From Flavobacteriales bacterium (GTDB taxonomy: Bacteria; Bacteroidota; Bacteroidia; DT-38), in contig JABSPQ010000002.1 of assembly GCA_013214205.1 (NCBI GenBank), forward strand, positions 11,062 to 70,549: a stretch of 59,488 nt of DNA, given 5' to 3'. Position numbers and translations under genes: made by a program. The notes below the pieces were generated by a model. That model worked only from the letters and a program-made list of their open reading frames with translations, had not been told where the DNA came from and ran no database searches. This document shows, one piece after another, positions 18,450 to 29,700 of the stretch. Each line of letters begins with the position of its first letter. The stretch's first letter is position 1.

Positions 18450-20500
18450 CTATTTCGACAAGTAAACCTTTTTGGTAATGCTTGTTTTTTCCGTAGTTAC
18501 TCTTACAAAATAAACTCCCTTTTTGTTTATCTGAATTTTAGCTCTGTTGCTGATGGAAGCTTTGCTAACTTCTCTACCCGACAAATCATAAATAGAAATT
18601 TTGCCACTTATACCTACAATTGTAATCACGCCATCATATCCTGTTATAGATACATCGCTTTCATTTAATTGAGTAATGCCTACACCGCTGCAATCCAATC
18701 TGAACTCTGCAGTAGCAGGTAATTTATCAGACCAGTTTGTATTGGCCCAATCAACATCATCCACTTGCACACATTGTAAACTGGGGTTAGGGGAGAGTTC
18801 TAATGTGGTAATTTTTGAGGTATTACCATTTTGAAGATTAATGGAAACAAGGTTGGCGTTGCCGCTAGCTTTAAAATATGTTAAAGCTGTGTTGGCAGAA
18901 GCGTCGATAATAGTTAAATCGTTATCGGTCAAGTCGAGTGCTGTAATTGAAGTGTATGCTTCAATGCCTGTCATATCGGTAATACCTTTATCGGATAATA
19001 ACAAATACTTAGTATACGACTTAGCTTCTGTAACAGATATTTCATCATCGTTATTCGGATCATAGTTCGTATAGCTGGTTAAGTAATCTTTTAACTGTGC
19101 ATCCGGAATGTATACAATCATTGTATCCTCCGAATTTTCGTTAGAGCCAGTCCAACTAGGATTACAACTTCCACTACCCGTCCCATAAGTGTACTTAATC
19201 AGGGCGTAGTCAGCGTCAACAGTTGGAAACATTGCTCTACCAATCGTCATTAGTCCTCCATCACAAGTTAACAGTAAATCCATTGCTAAATCATTATATC
19301 CAGTGCCAGCGTTGTAATAAATGTTTTTAAAAGTATAGCCATTAGTTCCGAAGGACGTGTTTAGAGAGCCATCCATATTTAAAGCTGCCAATGTAAAGTC
19401 GTAATCATAAGTATCCCACTCATTGTCTACAATGGTATCGGCAGACGTTGCCGCAATAATTATTGCTGTATCACCAGCTACTTTAACCGAGGCGCAAAAA
19501 CTAGTAGCTCTTGGTCTAAATGTTGCATCACCATCCGTTCCAAATGTGCTGTCGATTACACCGTTTGAATTAAAACGCCTTATTAGCATCTCCCTATTAC
19601 TAGATGATAGATCGTATGTACTTGATCCACAAACTAGGATTTTACCATCTCCCTGAAGATCCAATTTGTGAATTCTTGTGCTGGAATTCATTTTTGAATA
19701 GGTAATTGCTTTTCCGTTCACGCCAAAAGTATCATCTACTGTACCATCTTCGTTGTACCGCATTAGTAACTGACCTTCGTTAGATGAAACGTAGCCAACA
19801 ACAACAACAATTTTACCATCTTCTTGAATTTTAACGTCTGTAAATTCTGCGTATTCATTCATAAAGGCAACAGTGTCTACACCTGTTCCGTTAAAAGTAA
19901 GGTCTAGCATTCCATCTGCCGTGTATCTTGAAATCATCATATGACAATCAGATATCGCTGAACAGGACCTACCTACAGCTATAATTTTATCATCAGGCTG
20001 TATTGCAATTTTAAGAATACCATCGGAATGGCTTAATATTTTGCGGAGTGTGGAACCACCTGTGCCAAATGAAAAATCTGTAGTACCATCGCTTAATAAT
20101 CTTGTGATAGCGGAATACCCTTGGGAGCTATATGTTAATCCAGCAGTAATTATTTTTCCGTCAGATTGTAAATCGATTGTTTTGCCCATGTCATCTGAGC
20201 CTGTAAGGAATTGGAATACAATACCACCTTCACCAAAAGTATCATCTAGCGTGCCATCCGTATTGTATCTGGCAATTCCAAAAGTGCTTTTGAATGCATC
20301 ATAATTAACGGCATCTCCAATTACCAATACTTTTCCGTCTGGTTGTTCTACGCCACTATAAGCTTCATCTATAAAGATCCAGTTGGGTTCGAAGTTGAGT
20401 GTGTCACTCCATCTCCGCTAAAACTGTTGTCGATAGTTTGGCCAAATGTTGATGGAAAGAAAGCTAATGATACAAATGAGAGTAGTATTAGTTTTTTCAT
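18450..20500 (-). CDS. T9SS-secreted delta-60 repeat protein, frameshifted near its start
   Basis: The main frame (18450-20327, 625 aa) has repeats of the delta-60 type (RYNTDGTLDDTFGEGG, RLLSDGTTDFSFGTGG, RYNEDGTVDDTFGVNG), each with DGKI(I/L/V)-like strands, probably forming a propeller. A leucine-rich-repeat-like stretch follows (YLLLSDKGITDMTGIEAY), and the end is a T9SS type A sorting domain (KKGVYFVRV...KKVYLSK). That frame has no signal peptide. A signal peptide (MKKLILLSFVSLAF, ending FGQ) starts at 20500 in another frame and joins the body if one base is restored near 20401-20408. So the gene is either broken or carries a sequence error. Role unknown; probably a surface or secreted repeat protein. 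Confidence 0.8.
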
Positions 20501-20766
20501 AATTTATTTTTATGGTTAGTGATCTTGTTGTTTAGTAAGTGATTGATTTACCGAATTTAATAAATTTATATTAAATGATATCGATCCGAAAAATTTAGAA
20601 AATGTGATTAGTTTATAAGTAAGGGATATTCAAAAGCTATTTATCTTGATGTGAATCGATTTTTCTTTTTAGTGTTTAAAACTAGTGTCCTTCAAATATA
20701 AATCGTGCTAGGATTGAAGGGTAGCAAATACTAGTTTCGCGGTATAACACTTATAGAAGTAAAGAA

Positions 20767-21855
20767 ATGGGAGAATTTCATCAGTTAACATTGTCGGGCG
20801 TTAGCAAATCTACCGCAGATTGCACAGTACTATCATTTAATGTTCCAGAAGAACTAAAGGATGCATTCGCCTATCAGCATGGGCAATACTTAACGCTTAA
20901 AAAAGATTTGAACGGGCAAGAAATTAGAAGGTCTTATTCGTTATGCTCTAGTTCTGTCGATAATAAATGGGAAGTAGCAGTTAAAAGAATCCCTGATGGT
21001 GTGTTTTCAAATTATGCAAACGATCAATTGTCTGTTGGCGATAGTCTTGATGTAATGACGCCCATGGGAGCTTTTACGTCTCCAATTACTCCAGATGCTA
21101 CTAAGAGTTATGCGCTATTTGCTGCAGGTAGTGGTATTACTCCTGTAATGTCTATTGCTAAAACCGTATTGGCTTTAGAGCCCAATAGCACCATAAAACT
21201 GTTTTATTTAAATAAGAATTCTAGTTCCATCATCTTTAAAGATGAGTTGGAAGAATTGAAAAATAAGTATGCAGGCAGGTTGGAAGTTTACCACTTTTTA
21301 ACTCAAGAGCAACTGAGTGAACCTTTGTTTAATGGCAGGTTCAACAAAGAAAAATTACAAGAGATAGCTAATAATTACCTCAATCTTCAATCATTAGATC
21401 ATTGTTTTGTTTGTGGCCCTCAAAAAATGACTTTCCTAATTAAGGATGAATTGGTGGCTCTTGGTTTAGATGCGAACAAGGTACATTTCGAACTTTTTTA
21501 TGTTGATGCTACTGATGAGACCTGTTCAACTGAAACAGCTAGTAGTGGCGGTGCTGTTACAAATGATTCAGATCACACGATGGTTACCATTATTGAAAGA
21601 GGCGAGAAAAGAGAATTTCAAATGAGTAAAGACGGTGAAACTGTTCTTGAAGTTGCAACCGAAAAAGGGCTTGATATTCCATTCTCTTGTCAGAGTGGAG
21701 TTTGCTGCACCTGTATGGGTAAAGTAATAGAAGGTTCCGTTGAGATGAAGACAAACTTTGCTTTAGGCGAAGATGAAATGGACAAAGGGTTTGTTTTGGT
21801 TTGTCAGTCGGTACCAACTTCAGATGTTTTGGTAATTGATTTCGATCAGAATTAG
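20767..21855 (+). CDS. ferredoxin reductase (PaaE/GbcB-like) with FAD, NAD and 2Fe-2S domains
   Basis: 362 aa soluble reductase. Domain order: FAD-binding barrel with RRSYSLCSS (Arg54, Arg55), NAD-binding domain opening with FAAGSGITPVMSI, and a C-terminal plant-type 2Fe-2S ferredoxin with Cys308, Cys313, Cys316 and Cys346 (CQSGVCCTC...CQS). It transfers electrons from NAD(P)H to an oxygenase. The next gene on the same strand is a Rieske oxygenase with a choline-monooxygenase/GbcA-like layout, so the two probably form a two-component oxygenase. PaaE, the phenylacetyl-CoA epoxidase reductase, has the same architecture, but no paaABC genes are present. The electron-transfer role is certain, the partner inferred. 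Confidence 0.9.
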   Translation: MGEFHQLTLSGVSKSTADCTVLSFNVPEELKDAFAYQHGQYLTLKKDLNGQEIRRSYSLCSSSVDNKWEVAVKRIPDGVFSNYANDQLSVGDSLDVMTPMGAFTSPITPDATKSYALFAAGSGITPVMSIAKTVLALEPNSTIKLFYLNKNSSSIIFKDELEELKNKYAGRLEVYHFLTQEQLSEPLFNGRFNKEKLQEIANNYLNLQSLDHCFVCGPQKMTFLIKDELVALGLDANKVHFELFYVDATDETCSTETASSGGAVTNDSDHTMVTIIERGEKREFQMSKDGETVLEVATEKGLDIPFSCQSGVCCTCMGKVIEGSVEMKTNFALGEDEMDKGFVLVCQSVPTSDVLVIDFDQN

Positions 21856-21875
21856 TTTGAACGTTTCTTCAAACT
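21854..21875 (+). terminator. hairpin overlapping the reductase stop codon
   Basis: AGTTTGAA (21854-21861) pairs perfectly with TTCAAACT (21868-21875) around a 6-base loop. No U-tract follows, so it may be an mRNA 3'-end stabiliser or weak terminator between the reductase and the oxygenase. Confidence 0.3.
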
Positions 21876-22282
21876 GAAACATTATTGCTAAGTTTGAGGT
21901 TATATAATTGATCATGGCACAATTAGGAAATTCATATTTTTCGTTTAAATCGGTTCAATACATCGATTTTTATCCAATGTGGTCTCGCATATCCACAGTG
22001 CCCGTTTTGTTTTACATGTACTATATGCACAAGGGAATCTTAAAAAGATAACTCTTTGTTTGCAGGTGGGTTTTCATCCACTGACAAAAATCTATTCGAG
22101 TTCTATTTCGAATTCGATTGGGTTTAAGCTCAACTTATAGCCAATGCTATATGCTGCACTACGTTTCATTACAGAAAAATCACGCTAGTTTATAAAGTAA
22201 GATTTACGAATTAAGAATCGCGTTTTAACTAAAAAACGATTGATTAAAATTTGTATTTCTTAACAGGCTCATAGGGTCTGTA
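21876..22282. other. intergenic stretch between the reductase and the Rieske oxygenase
   Basis: About 400 bases with no convincing gene. A 45-codon frame opens at the ATG at 21914. In the neighbouring frame the same DNA has four Cys at regular spacing (CPFCFTCTIC, near 21999), which could be a frameshifted small metal-binding protein or chance. No tRNA fold or terminator with a U-tract is visible. AGGG 7-10 bases before 22283 may serve as ribosome binding site for the oxygenase. Confidence 0.3.
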
Positions 22283-23485
22283 ATGCATGTTGTTATGACA
22301 ATTATTAAAGCACAAGAAGTAATTAAGAATGAGTTTCAAAAGAGAGGAGAAGATTACCCAATTAAGGATGGAGAAAGAACGCTGCCCGGGAAATATTACC
22401 ACAGCGAGGAAATTTACAAAGAGGAGATAGAGAAGATTTTTTATAAGTACTGGATTTTTGCGTGTAGGGCAGAAGAGTTAGCAGAAGCTGGTGATTATAA
22501 ACTGGTACAGGTTGAAGATGAAAGCATCATTATATTGCGAGAAACAGAAACTGAGTTTAAAGCGCATTTTAATGTGTGTCGTCATCGTGGTACACAGCTA
22601 TGTGTAGAAGAGAAAGGAAAGTTTGAAAACAACTCGATTCAGTGTCCATACCACGCTTGGACATACGGATTGGATGGTAAGCTAAAAGCTGCCCCAATGA
22701 TGAAAGAGGAGAATGGATTTACCAAAGATAAATGTGCGTTGCATAAAGTACACATTCATAATTGGGAAGGCTTTTTGTTTATTTCTTTAGCTGTAGAACC
22801 GATCCCGTTTGAAGTACAAATGGAGGGACTTATGGGTAAGTGGGCTGACTACAATTTGAGCGAATTGCGCATTGCTCATAAAATTGAATACAAGCTTAAA
22901 TGCAACTGGAAACTGATTTTGCAAAACTATCAGGAGTGCTATCACTGCCCGGGTGTACATCCATTGCTTACTCAGTTAACAGGTGTGCAATCCGCACGAC
23001 ACGATTTTGAAGACGGCGCCGTAATAGGAGGTTATATGGAACTTACCAAGGAGAGCATGACAATGAATGGTGAAGCGGCTTCTAAACCGATATGCGATGT
23101 GGATGGCGACGACATAAAAAAGGTTTATTACTATTCTGTATTTCCGAATATGCTATTAACTCCTCATCCCGACTTTGTGCTGTTTCACCACATAACGCCC
23201 GATGGACCTGGTAAAATAACCAACAATTGTTATTGGCTTTTTCATCCAGATGCCATCAAGGATAAAAACGGACAAGCGGGGATTAAATCGGCTGTAGAGT
23301 TTTGGGACATCACCAACAAGGAAGATTGGGCAGTATGTGAGCAAATGCAGTTTGGTACTAAATCTATCAGGTTTACCAGAGGGTATTATTCTGGAAGAGA
23401 AGATATCCTACACAAATTGGATAAAGAATTAATAAAGGTGCTAGGTCATAAAGATCCCCATGCCGAATTTGATTCTGATTCTTAA
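22283..23485 (+). CDS. Rieske non-heme iron oxygenase alpha subunit (GbcA/choline monooxygenase-like)
   Basis: 400 aa. Rieske 2Fe-2S ligands: CRH (Cys99, His101) and CPYH (Cys121, His124). The mononuclear iron site is in NYQECYHCPGVHP (His221, His226) with Asp348 in NKEDWAVCEQMQ as third ligand; Glu218 may bridge to the Rieske centre. The CYHC-x-x-VHP pattern and length match the choline monooxygenase / glycine betaine demethylase (GbcA) group. A likely reaction is oxidative N-demethylation of glycine betaine or a related quaternary amine, with electrons from the reductase encoded upstream. Other quaternary amines (stachydrine, carnitine) remain possible. An alternative start at 22295 would lose four residues. 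Confidence 0.9.
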   Translation: MHVVMTIIKAQEVIKNEFQKRGEDYPIKDGERTLPGKYYHSEEIYKEEIEKIFYKYWIFACRAEELAEAGDYKLVQVEDESIIILRETETEFKAHFNVCRHRGTQLCVEEKGKFENNSIQCPYHAWTYGLDGKLKAAPMMKEENGFTKDKCALHKVHIHNWEGFLFISLAVEPIPFEVQMEGLMGKWADYNLSELRIAHKIEYKLKCNWKLILQNYQECYHCPGVHPLLTQLTGVQSARHDFEDGAVIGGYMELTKESMTMNGEAASKPICDVDGDDIKKVYYYSVFPNMLLTPHPDFVLFHHITPDGPGKITNNCYWLFHPDAIKDKNGQAGIKSAVEFWDITNKEDWAVCEQMQFGTKSIRFTRGYYSGREDILHKLDKELIKVLGHKDPHAEFDSDS

Positions 23486-23584
23486 CCTCTATTACCAATC
23501 TCTATTTCAAGTGTCCACTTGGAATAGCAACAAGGTCGCATAAAATGGATAATTACACTCATAAGTGGACGCTTGCGATAGAGG
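23486..23584. repeat. long imperfect inverted repeat
   Basis: Outer arms CCTCTAT (23486-23492) and ATAGAGG (23578-23584), and inner arms GTCCACTT (23513-23520) and AAGTGGAC (23563-23570), pair around a central 42-base loop. It lies directly behind the oxygenase stop, and both arm pairs are perfect. It could be a palindromic intergenic element or a transcript-end structure. There is no clear U-tract. Confidence 0.5.
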
Positions 23585-23616
23585 GTAATTAGTGAATATT
23601 TTCCACCAAAAAAACA

Positions 23617-23646
23617 TTCGAAAAAAGGTCTAAAACATTAGATTTG
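23617..23646 (+). promoter_or_regulatory. Bacteroidota-type promoter for the giant repeat protein
   Basis: TTC (23617-23619), 19 bases, then TAGATTTG (23639-23646), a perfect TAnnTTTG -7 box with a one-base deviation in the -33 element. The ATG is about 60 bases downstream. Confidence 0.45.
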
Positions 23647-23709
23647 ACGGGCATTAAAATGCTTTGGTACAGAATATGCAAAGCGAATTGAAAGAATAGC
23701 CGAAATCCT

Positions 23710-26700
23710 ATGAAAAGAATCCTAACCTTAGTTGTACTAGCTACCTTATTAGCGAGTAGTTTATACGCGCAAAGCATTTACAAAGTGAACTACGATAGGG
23801 ATTCTCGTTGGTTCTGGGGAGTAAACATGGGAGGTACTGGCATGTACCAATCAGAAATAGAATCTAAAACATCTTTGGGTTGGGGGGCAGTTTTTGGTAA
23901 ATCTATCGGAATGCGAGAACGAAATCATTTATCCTTTGATCTTCGTGGTAGATTTTTTGCAGCTTACTTTGTAGGGCAGGCAACAGATAATTATGATCTA
24001 AATAGTTCAAATCTTGCACCATCCACATATAGAGACAACCTTTCTGAATATGAAAACACCCTAGGTTACTTTATTCCGAATTACAAAACCCGTTTAGTGA
24101 GTGGATCACTAGAGTTGGTGGTAAACACCAATAGCCTCCGACATAGAACAGGATTAAACTTATATGCATTTGCTGGTATAGGCGCAAAAGGGTATAGAAC
24201 ATCCGCCGACCTTTATAATGATCCATTCTTTTCATCAAGCATATACGACTACAGCCGTTTTCAAGAAAATACTCAGAAATACATTTTACGTGAACAAGAC
24301 AATAGCTATGAAACCGAATTGGTGGGATCTAAAGGCAAAAAGGTAATTACTTGGATGCCTTCTCTAGGAGCAGGTTTAAGCATTCAGCTAGCACCCCGAT
24401 TTGCAATAGGTGTAGAGCATAAAATGACTTGGACACGAACAAATGATTTTGATGGAATGCCAACTGATTTTACTGGTGAGGCCACCAACAACGACATTTA
24501 TCATTATGGAGCTGTTACTCTAAAATTCCACATTTTTAAACATAGAGCATTTAACGAAGACAAGCATAATACGGCTGTAATACCACCTGCGAAAGTGATT
24601 CCGCCTCCGCCCGTTAAGCCTAAAACACCCGACAGAGTAGTACCGCCAGTAAAAGAGATTCCTGCATCAAAACAACTACCTGTAGTAAAAATTTATGATC
24701 CGAGCACTAGTTCATATGCAGTGGAAGAAGAGCTATTTATATTATTGGCCAAGGTTTACCATGTAGATGGAAAATCGAACATTACATTTAAGCAAAATGG
24801 GATTGTAAGTACAAATTTTAACTACGACACAAATTCAGATAGATTTTTGAGTAAGGTTGTATTGAAACCGGGTAGAAACATCTTCGAAATAACTACTACT
24901 AATAGCGCTGGGTCAGACTACGCATCTACCATAATCGTTTACGATAAGGAAGAAGTATTACCGATTCGACCTCCGCCAATTGTTACTATTATACGACCAT
25001 CTGTATCGCCAAAGCAAACAAATAACAGTACGTTTAGGCTTAGAGCAACGGTGTTGGAAGTTGATTCTAAATCTCAAATTAAAGTTTACCTCAACAGGGT
25101 AATTTTAACCGACTTCACCTACAACATAAATACCAACGTTCTTTACGCACCACTTAATTTAATGGAGGGGCACAATAAGGTTACTGTTACTGCAACAAAC
25201 AAAATGGGGTCGGACAGTAAAACTGCCGAGATTAATTATGTTGTGTCTGCGAAAAAACTACCACCTATTGTAGAGTTTAATAATCCTGCTTCCAACCCAG
25301 CTAAGTCAACTCTTTCCACATATCATGTTGAAGCTACCGTTTTAAATGTAGAGGGTAAATCAGATATCACAGTTAAATTGAATGGCTTCGAAACTACGTT
25401 GTTCAGTTACAACAGTGCTTCTAAAGTTATTAAGCTCAATGTAAAGTTGATTGAAGGCGCCAACTTGATTGAAGTTGAAGGCGTTAACGAAGTAGGAGAC
25501 GACAAGAAGAACACAACCATTTTTTATCATAAAAAAGAAGTGGTTCAACTTCCCATTGTTGCTTTCTTAAACCCTGCGGTAGATCCAATTAAAGTTTACA
25601 AAAACAATTATAGCATAGAAGCTAAGGTTCAGTTTGTTGCTGGATCGGGATACATCGATTTAAAAGTTAACGGAATAATATCAACGTTGTTCTCATACAG
25701 CAAATCGTCGAAACTAATGACATTTAATGTCAATTTAATTGAAGGCGCCAACGTGATCGAGATTAAGGGAACAAATAAATTCGGATCGGATGTAGAAACA
25801 ACTATCATCGTTTACAAGAAGGAAGTTTTAAAAGCGCCTCCTGTTGTTACTATTACCAGACCAACTGTAGATAATAAAGTGTTTGCTAGCGCCAATAAAA
25901 GAGTGATTGCAGAAGTATTACATGTAGATAGTAAATCGCACATTGTTGTAACGGTAAATGGTGTATCCACTACTTCGTTTAAATACAACACACAAACCAA
26001 AGTTCTTATACTTCCTGTTGTATTAAAAGTTGGTTCGAACGTTGTTGAAATAACGGGAACCAATTCGGCAGGATCAGATTCGGATAAACGCCTTATCATA
26101 CATACGCCTCCTAAAGTGCCATCACCACCAACAGTCGACATAACTAGCCCAATGTCGTCGCCATTTATTGCACAAAGTGAGGTGTTCCGATTCGCTGCGA
26201 AAACAACCAACATCGAATCTAAATCGCAAATCGAATTAACGATCAATGGCGATGTTATTCCGTCTGCAGCCTATACATTAACCAGTACACATCAAATCGT
26301 ATATCGTGCAAACCTAATTACAGGGAACAACATCTTTAAAGCAAGTGTGGCGAACGATGATGGAACAGACGACGATATGGTAATTGTTGTTATAAAAGAG
26401 CAGGAGCCATGTGTAATTCCAACTGTAGGTTATATTTCTCCAGTACCTTATTCAACTATAGATGTTGCCGATCAAAAGGTTGAAGCGCAGATTAACAATT
26501 GGTCGGAAGGAACAATCGTAAAAATGGAAGTAAATGGGGTTGGAGTTGGATATACTGCTTATAGCGAAAGTACTTCTCTAGCAACAGCCAACATTAGATT
26601 AAACGAAGGGTCTAACGCTGTTATAGTAACTGTTTTTAACGATTGTGGAACGAATAAATCCACCTTTACACTTACTTACCAAATGCCAGATGCACCTTGC

Positions 26701-29700
26701 GACGATCCTGTTTTAACTACTATCGGCGATGCTGCTTTTGCTACATTAACAGAAACAGCAACGGTTTCTGTAGGGGCCACTCATATTGAAAAAGCAAGTG
26801 AAATTCGCGTAAAACTAAATGGAACAACAGCGCCATTTAAATTTGATGCCGGTACAGGTTCAATTACAATTGATGCGAATTTATCGGTTGGCAACAACTC
26901 AATAATTGTAACAGCTACTACCGATTGTGGTTCGGCAGTTGCTAGCATCAATATAAACAGAGAAGTATGTGAAGAGCCTACTATCATTGCGGTTTATCCA
27001 CTTCCTAAGGCAAGTACAGATAAAGCCACCGCAAAAGTAAAAGCGAGTATTACAAACGTTATCTCTTCAGAAATTACTTTATTAATTAATGGAGTAGCTC
27101 AACCATTTAGCTACGATCAATCTTTGGGTACGCTAGTAGCTACTGTTGCTATAACTGTAGGAAATAATAGTATTGCTATATCGGCTACCAATGCCTGTGG
27201 TACTGTTAAAAAGCGAACCCGAATATATAGAAAGGAACCTTGTGCCGAAATAGTGTACAATTTGATTTCTCCATCTCTTGCAGAAGTTACTTCGGCCGAA
27301 GATAAATATACGGTTCAACTGAATGCTGCTGGCTTGCTTGCATCTAGCCAGATTAAAGTAACATTTAACGGAGCTAGCCAGCCGTTTACTTTTGATGCCG
27401 TAACTGGCGACATTAATGTAGATGAGCTTACACTTGTTGATGGAACGCATGCATTAAAGGTGGTTATGACGAACGATTGCAGCACTAAAACTGTTGATTA
27501 CAAGATCAGTTATAAGGGATGCGAGAAGCCTCTTATTAAGATTGAAGGATTTGCGAAAGGCACAATCTTTACAAATCCAGAGTTTATTTTAAAGGGAAAG
27601 GTGCTAAATGTAAATAGTGCCGACGACATTGTTATTAAGCATAAAGGTGTGGCGATAGATTTTACTTATGATTTAGCAACACATACGTTAACTGCTACAA
27701 TAACGCTGGTTGAAGGGAAAAATGGAATTAATATTTTAGTTAATGGTTGCGAGAAAGCGACAAGATTTGTTAACGCAAATTACGAAGTACCGTGTGCAGG
27801 TATTACAACATCGCTAATGATGCCGGCTGCTCTCAATCAAAGTGTTGTTGAGCCAGCTTATGCAATTAGCTTAACGGTAAATGGCGTGGACGACCATTCG
27901 CAAATTAAAGTAAACCTAAACGGATCAACAATTCCTTTTACATACACTGCCAGTTCTAAAGTTGTGGAGATAAACGGAATTACACTTATCGATGGTGCCA
28001 ATGCAATTAAGGTAAACGCGACCAATGCATGTAGTGTGGCTAATGTGGTTTACAATATTGCTTACGATGGCTGTAAACCACCAGTTATTACTAAAGGAAA
28101 CAATGCTGCTAATGTTGCTGAAGCTCACTATGCGTATACGGCTACCATCACTAATATTAGTGCAGAAAGCGACATTACATTCCTAGTTAATGGCGCGTCA
28201 ACTTCGTTTGTTTTCGATGTTGCCACTGGCGACTTCAGTTCGGAAGTTGTATTGAAAGAAGGCAGCACCGATTTTAAAATTGAAGCGAATGGGTGCGAAA
28301 CTCAGACAGCAACTTCAGCTACCGTTTACGAAATACCTTGCGAGCAGTTGGTTTATGCGCTTAGTGTGCCAAATAGTTTGTCTGTTTCTGTTGCCGACGA
28401 AACTTATTCAATTGAATTAGTTGCACAGCACGTTACTAAAAACAATATTTCGCTAACACTCAATGGAACAAGTCAACCTTTTACATTCGCAGACGACTTA
28501 GTAAAGATTGCTGGTATTAGCTTAAAAGATGGTGCAAACAGTGTTGAAGTTAGTTTAATGAACGATTGCAGTAACGAAACAATTACATATTCAATTACCC
28601 ACGATCATTGTAATACGCCAGTAATAGATCTGTCAGCCAATGCTACAGCGTCTACCAGCGCGTCTTATTCGCTTACAGCGTCAGTTTCTAATATAGATGT
28701 AAAAAGCAACATTAAAGTACTTGTAAATGGTGCTTCTGTGGCGTTTACATACAGCACTACAACAGGTACATTAACAAGTTCGGTTACTTTAAATGAAGGC
28801 GATAATGAAATTGAAATTGTAGCGAACGGTTGCGAAAATGCAAGTGATAAGTTTACAGTTAATTATGAAACACCATGTGCTGCTCTTACTTATTCGTTGG
28901 CTTCGCCGTCGTCTACAACCGCTACGGTGGAAGAGAGTGGATACGCCATTACGCTTAATACAACAGCGATTGTTGCTAAGGGAGATGTAACGGCTACTTA
29001 CAATGGCAATCCAAATGCCTTTAAGTTCGAGTCAAACGTGATTTCTATCTCCGATTTAACGTTAAAGGAAGGCGACAATGCGATTGTAGTTAATATGAAA
29101 AATGCTTGTAGTACCGAGCAGGTGACATATGCAATTTCTTATGAACCTTGTAATCCACCTGCAATTACATTAACCAGTTCTACAGCCACTGTGGCGGACG
29201 CTTCGTATGATTTAACAGCAACTGTTTTAAATGTTACTGCTAAAGAAGATATTAGGATTAAGTTAAATGGTGTTAGTGTCCAATTTGTATACGATAGTGA
29301 ATCTCATGGAATCAGCAAGTCTGTAACATTGCTAAAAGGGGAGAACACAATTAAAATTAGTGCCTACGGATGCGATAACAGTGCTGCAACATACAAGGTA
29401 ACTTACGATGTGCCAGTTATAATTACCAATACAGAACCTGAGGATAAACAAGGTTTATATGGTGGTCATATTGATGTGGATACCGATCTGTCGTGGGGTG
29501 GAGCAACAAACGGACACGTGCACGAATACGATAACAAATACAGCACAACTACTGTCAATTATTTTAACCTACAAGACGAAAAGCTTACCAATATTAACAG
29601 GGGAATAAAAGATGCCAATCAGCGATTTATAATTGTTGTTGGTAATGCAGACCTTTCTCCTGGAGCTTATATATGGGTTAATGGAGTTAAAAAATCTGTA

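Noticed and set aside
20767-21855. Naming the reductase paaE
   Set aside because: The architecture fits, but no paaABCD genes are near and the neighbour is a Rieske oxygenase.
21914-22051. A 45-codon small gene in the gap before the oxygenase
   Set aside because: No ribosome binding site, no clear family, and the Cys-rich sequence is in a different frame; kept only as a remark.
27133-27450. Minus-strand frame of 105 codons in the Ig-repeat region
   Set aside because: Antisense of a clearly coding repeat array, with Ser/Asn/Tyr-rich low-complexity composition and no start signal.
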